DNA of 5,611 bases, from contig JADGNM010000189.1 in the NCBI GenBank assembly GCA_017883485.1, positions 1 through 5,611 of the forward strand, given 5' to 3'. Under the pieces are notes generated by a model that ran no database searches, was not told where the DNA came from, and saw nothing but the letters and a program-made list of their open reading frames with translations. Positions 1 to 5,069 of this stretch are shown piece by piece (the first letter of the stretch is position 1; every line of letters begins with the position of its first letter). Origin of the DNA: Methanosarcina sp. (GTDB taxonomy: Archaea > Halobacteriota > Methanosarcinia > Methanosarcinales > Methanosarcinaceae). The translations under genes were made by a program, and so were the position numbers.

Positions 1-58
1 TATCATAATATAAAAGTTGAACATGAAGTGAAAATATATATTGTATCAAAAAAATAAA

Positions 59-1107
59 TTATGTTCTATTTTTGCATGGGGGTCGAAATGTAAATTTTAG
101 AGAATTTGGCATTTTAATACGTGGGAAAAAGAATGCTGCATAATTTTTTCTAGTTATTTTCAAATCTGTTGAGAAATATGCATTTACAGAGGTGGGCTCT
201 TTCTTGTCTTGTGGAGGATCCATCAGCAGCATGGCCCTGCGTCTTTGCAGTAGTTGGCGGCTTTATCGTAAATAGAGATACGTATCTTCTCTTCGAAATC
301 TTTTTCAAAGGTCCTTGGAGGTATGCAGAGAAGATTGAAGATATCTGCATCTTCAAGTGCGTAAATACCTTTCTTTCCTTTCTTATCATCTGAGATCAGA
401 TCTGTGTCAATGATATCAGCACCGTCATTTCCTTCTTCAAATTTAACAGGTTTTTTTGCATCAATTTTATCAGGACGTATGTCTGGTAATTCTTTAGTTT
501 CTCCGCTTACGCGTACAAACTTGGAATTTTGCTCTAAAAATTTTTTTACATAGGATGGTGCAAATGGATTTAAAGAAAGATTACGTATTATTTCGATCTC
601 CCCAGTACCAGTTCCTTCTTCTGAAGGTCCTGGATCCATAATTGTCAAATTAAAAAATTTTTCTCCCTCTTTCTTTATAATATCGTCTTTATCTTTTGTA
701 TCGTAATCAATTGCAGCCTTCAAGTTGTTACCCCACTCACCAGGACTTTTTGCTTCTAAAACTAATTCTTTAATTTTTGCTGCTTTTGATGACGGCAGTT
801 TTACTACTGCTGATTTAGTAGTAATTTTTTTGTCTTTAGAGTCTGAAGTTACCCTGACGATAACTGCATCTTTTCCACCATTTCCAAAATATTGCTGTAC
901 AGCGAAACTCATTGTACTCTTTTCCCAGAGTCCACCAAAGATCCGAACAAAGTCTCCAAAGTTATGGATCAAAATGGGTTCATTCACAGGACCTTTTTTA
1001 GCTCTTCCGACAAAAGCAGTAGTTGAAGTGCTAACCCCCATTATAGTACGAACTCCACTGGGGATTTCTTCAATGTAAACACCTGGGTATGTAGGGCTAA
1101 CTGGCAT
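59..1107 (-). pseudogene. Contractile tail sheath protein (eCIS/phage tail type), frameshifted and truncated
   Basis: Tail sheath proteins polymerise around the inner tube of contractile tails and drive it through a target envelope when they contract. The reading starts at ATG 1107 with Shine-Dalgarno AGGAG (1114-1118) six bases upstream. The N-terminus (PVSPTYPGVYIEEIPSG, then TAFVGRAKKGP and a QYFGNGG motif) is classic for phage_sheath_1/COG3497 proteins. Later landmarks are GNDGAD, IYALEDADIFNLLCIPP and AANYCKD, ending in frame 1 at residue 289. The expected continuation, RAMLLMDPP then NYAAFFFPRIKMPN, is found in another frame from 238 downward. One base is missing near 239-241 (GAC-GC-AGG where GAC-CGC-AGG is expected). 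The second frame ends at TAA 61-59, soon after a recognisable PPC motif. About 350 codons survive, whereas eCIS sheaths usually have roughly 450 or more, so the C-terminal domain is missing. A single-base sequencing error could explain the frameshift but not the early stop. Confidence 0.85.
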
Positions 1108-1175
1108 GTTTATCTCCTATTCCCTGAATTTCGATTTATTTAGTGGCCATATCTCTGCCGACGAGAATCTCTATT

Positions 1176-1316
1176 TTAATTTCTTTTATTCAATTGTCTA
1201 GTTTTTCCATCTGCTGGCACAAAAACACAGACATTATCGTATGCATCCACTTCAAGTGCTGTTGTATCCAAAGAAATATTTGACTCCAAGGATGTTAGAA
1301 CTCCCATAACTTCCAT
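1176..1316 (-). CDS. Small hypothetical ORF (46 codons) upstream of the sheath gene
   Basis: This short ORF starts at ATG 1316 and stops at TAA 1178-1176. It lies 13 bp after the zinc-ribbon-like ORF and 68 bp before the sheath start. The product is acidic in its first part, with a stretch LEVDAYDNVCVFVPADGK, and ends in a basic tail (RQLNKRN). I do not recognise the family. No convincing Shine-Dalgarno lies before the ATG (the upstream bases are TCTGAAAATTGAT), and a TGA closes the frame only 21 bp upstream of the ATG. It could be translated by coupling or be the C-terminal remnant of a larger decayed gene, which would fit the broken sheath next to it. The codon choice looks protein-like, but the support is weak. 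Confidence 0.3.
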   Translation of the reverse strand: MEVMGVLTSLESNISLDTTALEVDAYDNVCVFVPADGKTRQLNKRN

Positions 1317-1329
1317 ATCAATTTTCAGA

Positions 1330-1710
1330 TTATATATTCAGGCATTTTTTACCTCCATAAACATGAATTTGATTTTTAATTGTGGTATCTGAGTTGCAAT
1401 TCAACCGCATGAAAGCTAGACATAAAATTTCGTAATCAGAAAATTTCCCACAGGATTTTAGCCGATCCACTTCAAGTAAAAACTTACCGACCGTCCCTCC
1501 GTCAAGATTCTTTTTTTCTGCAAATAGTGCAGCGATACTTTTTAATTTTTTTCTTGACGAGTATATTTTGGGTTTTTCATCAATAAAGTTGAAGATAATT
1601 CCACATTTTTGATGGCCTACAGTTCGGCTAGAAGGATTTGCAGAAGTTTTTATGTAATCTACAAATATTGAGTCCTCTTCGACAAACTCTCCGCATTCGC
1701 ACAAAATCAA
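1330..1710 (-). CDS. Small unknown protein with a zinc-ribbon-like CxC...HxxC set
   Basis: This is an open frame of about 126 codons, ending at TAA 1332-1330. No ATG lies near the 5' end. I place the start at TTG 1710 because AGGTGG (1723-1718) sits seven bases before it; an upstream TTG at 1740 would add ten residues but has no such site. The product begins LILCECGEFVEE and soon has VGHQKCGIIFNF. The C-x-C plus H-x-x-C pairs, about 27 residues apart, resemble the two knuckles of a zinc ribbon. The rest is predicted mostly helical, with a lysine-rich middle (SSRKKLKSIAALFAEKK) and further cysteines at the C-terminus. It reads in the same direction as the sheath gene and is the first gene of that strand run, so it may belong to the same cluster. 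The function is not known to me, and a DNA- or RNA-binding role would be a guess from the ribbon alone. Confidence 0.6.
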   Translation of the reverse strand: MILCECGEFVEEDSIFVDYIKTSANPSSRTVGHQKCGIIFNFIDEKPKIYSSRKKLKSIAALFAEKKNLDGGTVGKFLLEVDRLKSCGKFSDYEILCLAFMRLNCNSDTTIKNQIHVYGGKKCLNI

Positions 1711-1748
1711 CAACCTACCACCTTTTAAGATAGCTTTCAAGTAAAGGG

Positions 1749-1970
1749 CTCGTTAAATCAATAGAGAAAGCCTCGGCTCATAAACGGGATATTTATTGCA
1801 AAATGCTCATCCTTCCTATTTTTCAAGCTTCAGATGAAAAAAAACCTGCCAAACAAAAACTCGTTAAGTAGACAATAAAGCTACAGCTAACCGAAGGAAT
1901 ATTCATCGCAAAATGCTCGTTCCTTCCAATTTCCTCCCAAAGTCAGAGAATTTCTTCTACACCCTACTAA
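1749..1970. repeat. Two imperfect tandem copies of a ~110-bp unit
   Basis: Copy 1 runs from about 1749 and copy 2 from about 1860, each opening with CTCGTTAA. The best conserved core is GCAAAATGCTC at 1798-1808 and again at 1908-1918, an offset of 110 bases, followed in both by ATCCTTCC or GTTCCTTCC. The flanking bases agree with scattered changes (ATATTTATT against ATATTCATC). In each copy the core is bracketed by short complementary arms (GGAT...ATCC in copy 1, GGAA...TTCC in copy 2), so the pairing potential is kept although the bases differ. The pair lies just upstream of the zinc-ribbon-like ORF, where a control region would sit, but no role is demonstrated. The right edge of copy 2 is approximate. 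Confidence 0.6.
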
Positions 1971-2090
1971 TTTACTCACATTATTAGCTTTCGGTGGGTA
2001 TTTTACTCAATTTTTTATAGATAAGTCTACCCACATAATATATGATACTTATAATAAATGTGTTACTAGTATAAGAGTTTTTTTTCAATT

Positions 2091-2177
2091 GGTTCTTAAG
2101 GTTTTATTAGGGGGATTATCAATTAAAGGTCGAAGCTATCTAAATAAAACTCTAAGTTTTTGAAAATCTACAGAACC
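2091..2177. mobile_element. MITE-like inverted-repeat element, copy B (87 bp)
   Basis: The element begins GGTTCT and ends CAGAACC, with imperfect inverted ends (GGTTCT-TAAGGTTTT against GGTTCTGTAGATTTT on the other strand). It aligns over its full length with the 89-bp element at 4177-4265. Shared blocks include TCGA near the middle, ACTCTAAG, and the end ACAGAACC. It has no coding capacity, so if mobile it would depend on a transposase encoded elsewhere. No clear target-site duplication is visible. It could also be a fused pair of insertion-sequence ends left by an internal deletion. Confidence 0.55.
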
Positions 2178-2290
2178 CGGGATATATAGTTCAAATTTTT
2201 TTTAACTCAAATATTTCTACGCCATGTTCAAGTCTTTCATTCCCCATATAGAGAACCGCTATTGCTATTTATATTAAACCATTAAAATTT

Positions 2291-2357
2291 AATCGGTGCC
2301 TCAGAACTCATAGGGCTCATCATGGATCAGCAAAATTTTTCATCACAGGCACCGGTT
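2291..2357 (-). ncRNA. Box C/D guide RNA, predicted to guide 2'-O-methylation of tRNA-Met
   Basis: Read on the minus strand, all four boxes are present in order: C box GTGATGA (2346-2340), D' box CTGA (2330-2327), C' box ATGATGA (2323-2317) and D box CTGA (2304-2301). The spacing is that of archaeal C/D RNAs: 3 nt between D' and C', and exactly 12 nt between C' and D. The ends close with a terminal stem, CGGTGCC (2354-2348) pairing with GGCACCG (2300-2294), extended past one C-A mismatch by two A-U pairs. Such RNAs bind L7Ae, Nop5 and fibrillarin, and methylate the target base paired five nucleotides upstream of the D or D' box. The D guide is GCCCUAUGAGUU; its complement contains CUCAUA, the anticodon loop of methionine tRNA, with the predicted methyl on the C of CAU (position 34). 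The D' spacer (AAAAUUUUG) is only 9 nt and all but one base A/U, so it is probably not a guide. A box A lies at the right distance upstream. Confidence 0.85.
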
Positions 2358-2379
2358 GATATTCAGAGAATATATGGAT

Positions 2380-2387
2380 TAATATAA
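2380..2387 (-). promoter_or_regulatory. Box A (TATA) for the C/D RNA
   Basis: TTATATTA on the minus strand is centred about 26 bp upstream of the first base of the RNA's terminal stem (2357). This is the usual archaeal distance from TATA centre to transcription start. It suggests that the guide RNA has its own promoter and is not processed from pyrF read-through. Confidence 0.5.
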
Positions 2388-2401
2388 GAAATATGTTTCA
2401 G

Positions 2402-2431
2402 AAAAAATATAAGAAAACATTTTCAAAAAAA
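2402..2431 (-). terminator. Oligo-T terminator after pyrF
   Basis: Downstream of the pyrF stop the minus strand carries a T7 run (2431-2425) and then a T6 run (2407-2402) within T-rich sequence. Archaeal RNA polymerase terminates on such oligo-T stretches without needing a hairpin. The runs separate the operon from the C/D RNA gene beyond. Confidence 0.5.
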
Positions 2432-2457
2432 CATTCTTCAGATGTTCGTCATGTCCT

Positions 2458-3123
2458 TCAGCTTTCTTTTCTTAGCTCGGCCTCAATTTCCTCAGCAATC
2501 ATGCGGGCGGCTTCTCTTGGGGATTCTGCATTATAGATACTGCGTCCGACAATCACCCAGTCAGCACCTGCTGCAATTACATCCGAGGCTTTCCCTCCCT
2601 GAGCGCCTACTCCGGGGGAGATAATGGCAAGTTCGTCTCCGATGATTTCTCTTATCCTTTTTACTCTTTCAGGCCTGGTAGCCGGGGCAACAAGCCCGAA
2701 GGCTCCTGATTCAGCGGCCATTTTAGCGATCGCTTCTGCAACAGGCTGTAAGAATTCGGCTCCTCCAGGATGGCTCATTTCGCTTATAACAAATATATCT
2801 TTCTTGTATTCGGAAGCGACTTCCTGGCAGGCATCAAGGCTGTCTTTTCCGGTAAAGCCCTGAACAATAACTGCATCTGCTCCAGCTTTAAAGACCTGCT
2901 CACAGATAAGTTGGTTGGTGTTTGGGATATCTGCGACCTTGAGATCGGCTATAATCGGGGCGAATATGGCAAGTTCCCTGATAATTTCAAGTCCTGTAGC
3001 AAGTATGAGAGGATAGCCAACCTTTATCGCATCCACAAATTCCCGGACGTCTTCTGATATTCTCAGAGCTTCTTTCCTGTCGGTTACATCCAAGGCAAGG
3101 ATCATACATGTATTCTTTTCCAT
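2458..3123 (-). CDS. pyrF: Orotidine 5'-phosphate decarboxylase
   Basis: This enzyme converts OMP to UMP and CO2, the last step of de novo UMP synthesis, in the cytoplasm as a TIM-barrel dimer. The 221-residue product has the archaeal size. Visible active-site elements, numbered from MEKNT, are D12 in ILALDV, K34 in DAIKVGYP, and the catalytic D60-x-K62-x-x-D65 tetrad region ([12 protein letters not shown]). They continue with S117 in SEMSHPG, the phosphate-gripper Q175 in [10 protein letters not shown], and R194 in VGRSIYN. All match the Methanothermobacter-type enzyme in order and spacing. I chose ATG 3123 because GAGGTGAT (3127-3134) precedes it. The open frame runs 22 codons further up, but those overlap the end of the preceding gene in another frame and match nothing in the family. 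It is the second gene of a two-gene operon with the DHS-family gene; oligo-T runs follow. Confidence 0.97.
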   Translation of the reverse strand: MEKNTCMILALDVTDRKEALRISEDVREFVDAIKVGYPLILATGLEIIRELAIFAPIIADLKVADIPNTNQLICEQVFKAGADAVIVQGFTGKDSLDACQEVASEYKKDIFVISEMSHPGGAEFLQPVAEAIAKMAAESGAFGLVAPATRPERVKRIREIIGDELAIISPGVGAQGGKASDVIAAGADWVIVGRSIYNAESPREAARMIAEEIEAELRKES

Positions 3124-3126
3124 TAA

Positions 3127-3134
3127 ATCACCTC
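3127..3134 (-). promoter_or_regulatory. Strong Shine-Dalgarno of pyrF overlapping the upstream stop codon
   Basis: GAGGTGAT is an exact match to eight bases of the archaeal anti-Shine-Dalgarno complement. The TGA stop of the upstream gene (3130-3128) lies inside it, and ATG 3123 follows. The arrangement fixes the pyrF start and suggests translational coupling between the two genes. Confidence 0.8.
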
Positions 3135-4081
3135 TTATAAAGGCGAGTCCGCACTGCTGCGACCATGAGCGGGAGAGTAATAGTTGCATCTGCGTACACG
3201 GTCACTGATTTTGCATTTTCGCCTACCTTTCCCCATGACTGGGCTTCATCAAGAGTTGCGCCGCTCAGGCCGCCTGTTTCCGGGCGGTCCATTGTGAGCT
3301 GGATTGCATAATCAAAAGACTTCGGAGTCACAAGCATGGACTGAAGAATATAATTTTTGGGAACTCCACCGCCAAGCAGCAGGGCACCTGTACTTTCAGC
3401 CTCATAGCAAAGTTCCATGAACTCATGCATATCGGCAAAGGCATCTACTTGCAGAGGATTTCCTTCCTTGTACAGCCAGGCTTGAAGCCCGATCACAGAA
3501 TCCTGCAGGGCCGGACAGTAGACCGGCACATCCATCTCGGCCGCGGTTTTCAGAATGGAAGAGTCGTCCTCGAGATTTTTTCCGATTTCGGTAAGCACCT
3601 GCCTGATAGAGAGGCTTTCTTGCGGAAGGCCGGCATAGACGCCCTGTAAAAACTCCTCCAGGTCAGTAAAATGCTGGTCAGGGAGATAGACGTCGTAAAT
3701 CCTGTCTATACATTCATGCCTCAGCTGGATATCATCTGCACAGTCCGTACCCTTATAATGGTGAAGGCCCAGGGCTTCAACAGTATCGTGCACCATATTG
3801 GCTCCGGTAGTGACAAGGACATCTATATGCCCATCCCTGATAAGGTCTGCGATTATCGCTCTCATGCCCGCCGGAGTCATTGCCCCCGCAAGCCCGAAAA
3901 ATTTAGTAGTTTTTTCGGAAGCCAGCATCTCGTAATAGATGTCTACAGCCTCAGCAAGCCTGCCCGCTCCGAAAGCACAGCCGCCGTATTCCCTTAGAAG
4001 CTCATCCACACTCATATTCGGGACTATTTTTGCACTTTTCACTGGTGTTGTAAGTTTTTTAGCAGAAGCCTGAAAGTCCAT
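3128..4081 (-). CDS. dys: Deoxyhypusine synthase family protein (possibly a DHS-like paralogue)
   Basis: DHS is NAD-dependent and transfers the aminobutyl group of spermidine to a lysine of aIF5A, the first step of hypusine formation. The 317-residue product has family size. Landmarks are [13 protein letters not shown] (residues 62-74), [11 protein letters not shown] (89-99, NAD site), [11 protein letters not shown] (107-117), [12 protein letters not shown] (234-245) and [17 protein letters not shown] (270-286), where K285 is the lysine that carries the enzyme intermediate. Two places differ from canonical DHS: RIYD (127-130) replaces RIGN, and PKNYI replaces PKHHI, which removes the histidine that contacts spermidine. 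Both changes recall the DHS-like group, some of which make homospermidine. The substrate is therefore uncertain although the fold and lysine chemistry are clear. ATG 4081 has GAGGG (4092-4088) six bases upstream. It is the first gene of the operon with pyrF. Methanosarcina genomes, as I recall, carry two annotated dys genes, and this could be the divergent one. Confidence 0.9.
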   Translation of the reverse strand: MDFQASAKKLTTPVKSAKIVPNMSVDELLREYGGCAFGAGRLAEAVDIYYEMLASEKTTKFFGLAGAMTPAGMRAIIADLIRDGHIDVLVTTGANMVHDTVEALGLHHYKGTDCADDIQLRHECIDRIYDVYLPDQHFTDLEEFLQGVYAGLPQESLSIRQVLTEIGKNLEDDSSILKTAAEMDVPVYCPALQDSVIGLQAWLYKEGNPLQVDAFADMHEFMELCYEAESTGALLLGGGVPKNYILQSMLVTPKSFDYAIQLTMDRPETGGLSGATLDEAQSWGKVGENAKSVTVYADATITLPLMVAAVRTRLYKR

Positions 4082-4149
4082 TTTTTTCCCTCAAATATTG
4101 GAAGATAATTAAAATACAAGTACAAGATTACTAATACGTTGCCACTACA

Positions 4150-4157
4150 AAATAAAT
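4150..4157 (-). promoter_or_regulatory. Possible box A for the dys-pyrF operon
   Basis: TTTATTTT on the minus strand would place the transcription start near 4127 and give a leader of about 46 nt. AGTATATG (around 4163-4170) is an alternative. The MITE-like element ends 20 bp further upstream, so it may supply or disturb upstream promoter sequence. Confidence 0.3.
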
Positions 4158-4176
4158 GTAAGCATATACTAAAAGG

Positions 4177-4265
4177 GGTTCTGTAAGGTCTTCGGGAGAT
4201 GGATAATTTTATAGGTTCGACGTTAGCTGAAAACTACTCTAAGCTACCCAAGATTTCACAGAACC
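4177..4265. mobile_element. MITE-like inverted-repeat element, copy A (89 bp)
   Basis: The ends are GGTTCTGTAAGGTCTT (4177-4192) and AAGATTTCACAGAACC (4250-4265); the right end reads GGTTCTGTGAAATCTT on the other strand, 13 of 16 bases matching. The similarity continues inward with GGGAG against GGTAG. The whole unit aligns with 2091-2177, about two-thirds identical by eye. It lies between the dys promoter region and a gene fragment, and abuts the fragment without a spacer. The junction forms the palindrome GAACCGGTTC. There is no internal gene and no clear target duplication. Confidence 0.6.
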
Positions 4266-4405
4266 GGTTCTACCGTTTCGTACACGTCTTTGCAGCCGGG
4301 ACTGTTGATGACCTTATGGAAAAGCAGGTTCGAATACTCATTAATCAGAAGGCAATTGAAGCACCTGGAGATAAAAAAGATGATGGAAATTTTGGGATGA
4401 GTTAG
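4266..4405 (+). pseudogene. Fragment of an unidentified gene next to MITE copy A
   Basis: A plus-strand frame reads RFVHVFAAGTVDDLMEKQ, then INQKAIEAPGDKK, and stops at TAG 4403-4405. The only ATG that opens it (4199) lies inside the MITE-like element, so the original 5' end appears to be gone. The phrase FAAGTVDDLMEKQ faintly recalls the C-terminal tail of SNF2-type helicases (a Y/V-x-x-A-x-GTV-D/E pattern), but the match is too short to name a family. Base composition is less AT-rich than its surroundings, which suits former coding DNA. A decayed repeat of its last part lies at 4574-4615. Confidence 0.35.
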
Positions 4406-4475
4406 GCAAGGGGTCGCGAAAACCCTTGCCCTGGCTAGCCATTAAGTAGGTCTAGTTTCCCCCTTATAACTAGAC
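4373..4475 (-). ncRNA. Candidate small RNA with two 8-bp hairpins (~100 nt)
   Basis: On the minus strand a box A (4505-4498) is followed about 26 bp later by G4475, the first base of a perfect hairpin. GUCUAGUU (4475-4468) pairs with AACUAGAC (4457-4450) around a 10-nt loop rich in G (AUAAGGGGGA). Next come the palindrome TGGCTAGCCA (4441-4432) and a second perfect 8-bp hairpin, GGCAAGGG (4430-4423) with CCCUUGCC (4412-4405), again with a 10-nt loop. A T6 run (4378-4373) would end the transcript. The loop-1 bases AAGGGG can also pair with CCCCUU of hairpin 2, giving an alternative fold. No C/D or H/ACA boxes are seen. The second hairpin could instead terminate the plus-strand fragment, although no T-run follows it on that strand. 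The function is unknown. Confidence 0.5.
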
Positions 4476-4497
4476 GAATTATTATACGCTGTACACT

Positions 4498-4505
4498 CTT
4501 ATAAA
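4498..4505 (-). promoter_or_regulatory. Box A upstream of the small-RNA candidate
   Basis: TTTATAAG on the minus strand, preceded by AAAG, lies about 26 bp upstream of the first hairpin. It is one of the better matches to the archaeal box A in the window, and no protein gene follows it. Confidence 0.45.
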
Positions 4506-4640
4506 CTTTATTATAAAAATTATTAATATAAAATTACTATTTTTATGAAAGCAATATACTTTTGATGCAGACTTTAATCATTCAGAAGGCGTAGAAGCAC
4601 CTGGAGCTGAAAAACCTTGGTGGAGAATATGTAAGTGTGT

Positions 4641-4907
4641 TTAACTATGCTTTTTGGTCTCTTCGGATATAAGTCCCATTCTATAACAATTGACAAAATT
4701 TGTTTTGTTTTCACAATATTTAGATAAGTATTCTTGTTTTAATGGAAAATTTACTAATGGTATTTCTATTTCAGGCTTCTCAATATTAGGATCGCATATA
4801 GCCACGTATTTTTTTGCACTCACTTTACTGGATACTTTTAAAAATTTAAAACTTCCACTTGCCATACTTTTGTTTAAATATTTGCAGTTCGTTTTGTTGT
4901 CACTCAT
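4641..4907 (-). CDS. Small four-cysteine protein of unknown function (88 aa)
   Basis: ATG 4907 is preceded by GGTGA seven bases upstream, a good archaeal Shine-Dalgarno, and the frame ends at TAA 4643-4641. The product has four cysteines: C8 (NCKYLN), C38 (YVAICDP), C65 (SKYCENKTNF) and C74 (VNCYRM). The last pair has the form YC-x(5)-F-x-x-CY, seen in several small cysteine proteins that are thought to bind metal or form disulfides; the assignment here is inference. There is no signal peptide or membrane segment, so a cytoplasmic location is likely. It reads in the same direction as the next gene upstream (162 bp away) but has its own box A candidate, so it need not share a transcript. Confidence 0.65.
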   Translation of the reverse strand: MSDNKTNCKYLNKSMASGSFKFLKVSSKVSAKKYVAICDPNIEKPEIEIPLVNFPLKQEYLSKYCENKTNFVNCYRMGLISEETKKHS

Positions 4908-4952
4908 ATTAATGTCACCGGTTGATTAATTAACTAACTGGACGGCTTCTTT

Positions 4953-4960
4953 GTATAAAA
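4953..4960 (-). promoter_or_regulatory. Possible box A for the 88-residue protein gene
   Basis: TTTTATAC on the minus strand predicts a start near 4931 and a leader of about 24 nt that contains the GGTGA ribosome site. The spacing is good, but the surroundings are so AT-rich that chance matches are common. Confidence 0.35.
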
Positions 4961-5069
4961 TTCACTTTCTAATACTATAATGAAATTTATACTATTTAAC
5001 CTTGGTTTGAAATGAGGTTGTAACTTTCCTGCTACAGCCAAAAGTAGAAGCTTTTAAAAACATAAGCTT

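Larger units (their letters stand above)
1711..2457. other. Long stretch without protein genes
   Basis: No believable protein gene is visible in these ~750 bases on either strand. The region holds, from left to right, two tandem copies of a ~110-bp unit (from 1749), a strongly AT-rich segment (about 1975-2090) with no feature I can name, an 87-bp MITE-like element (2091-2177), a box C/D RNA gene (2291-2357, minus) with its box A, and the oligo-T stretches that follow pyrF. Confidence 0.7.
4341..4615. repeat. Short degenerate direct repeat flanking the small-RNA candidate
   Basis: Bases 4341-4377 (TTAATCAGAAGGCAATTGAA, then GCACCTGGAGATAAAAA) recur at 4574-4615 as TTAATCATTCAGAAGGCG, then TAGAAGCACCTGGAGCTGAAA. 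The copies differ by small indels that shift the frame, so the second is not translated like the first. They bracket the dyad cluster at 4405-4475, as if a short segment had been duplicated around it. Confidence 0.5.

Noticed and set aside
725..1078. Plus-strand ORF opposite the sheath gene
   Set aside because: It is the antisense of clearly recognisable sheath codons, with no ribosome site and no protein-like motifs.
1840..1920. Minus-strand 27-codon ORF inside the tandem repeat (starts MNIPSVSC)
   Set aside because: It is not preserved in the other repeat copy and has no good ribosome site.
1749..1970. CRISPR-like array
   Set aside because: There are only two copies, imperfect across the whole unit, with no short identical repeats separated by unique spacers and no cas genes.
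2268..2357. Plus-strand TTTATATT box and the 2291-2357 inverted repeat as a plus-strand RNA or a simple terminator hairpin
   Set aside because: The four C/D boxes and 12-nt guide spacing only make sense on the minus strand, where a better-placed box A also exists; the inverted repeat is the RNA's terminal stem.
2442..3057. Plus-strand ORFs opposite pyrF
   Set aside because: All are shadows of the conserved pyrF frame.
3124..3189. A 22-codon N-terminal extension of pyrF (243-residue form)
   Set aside because: It overlaps the DHS-family gene, has no family similarity, and a perfect Shine-Dalgarno sits directly before the internal ATG at 3123.
3425..3997. Plus-strand ORFs opposite the DHS-family gene
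   Set aside because: The minus-strand frame carries the conserved motifs; the opposite frames carry none.
2350..4926. Shared 11-mer CACCGGTTGAT at 2350-2360 and 4916-4926
   Set aside because: The surrounding bases do not align; one lies in the C/D RNA stem and the other in a 5' leader, so chance is enough.
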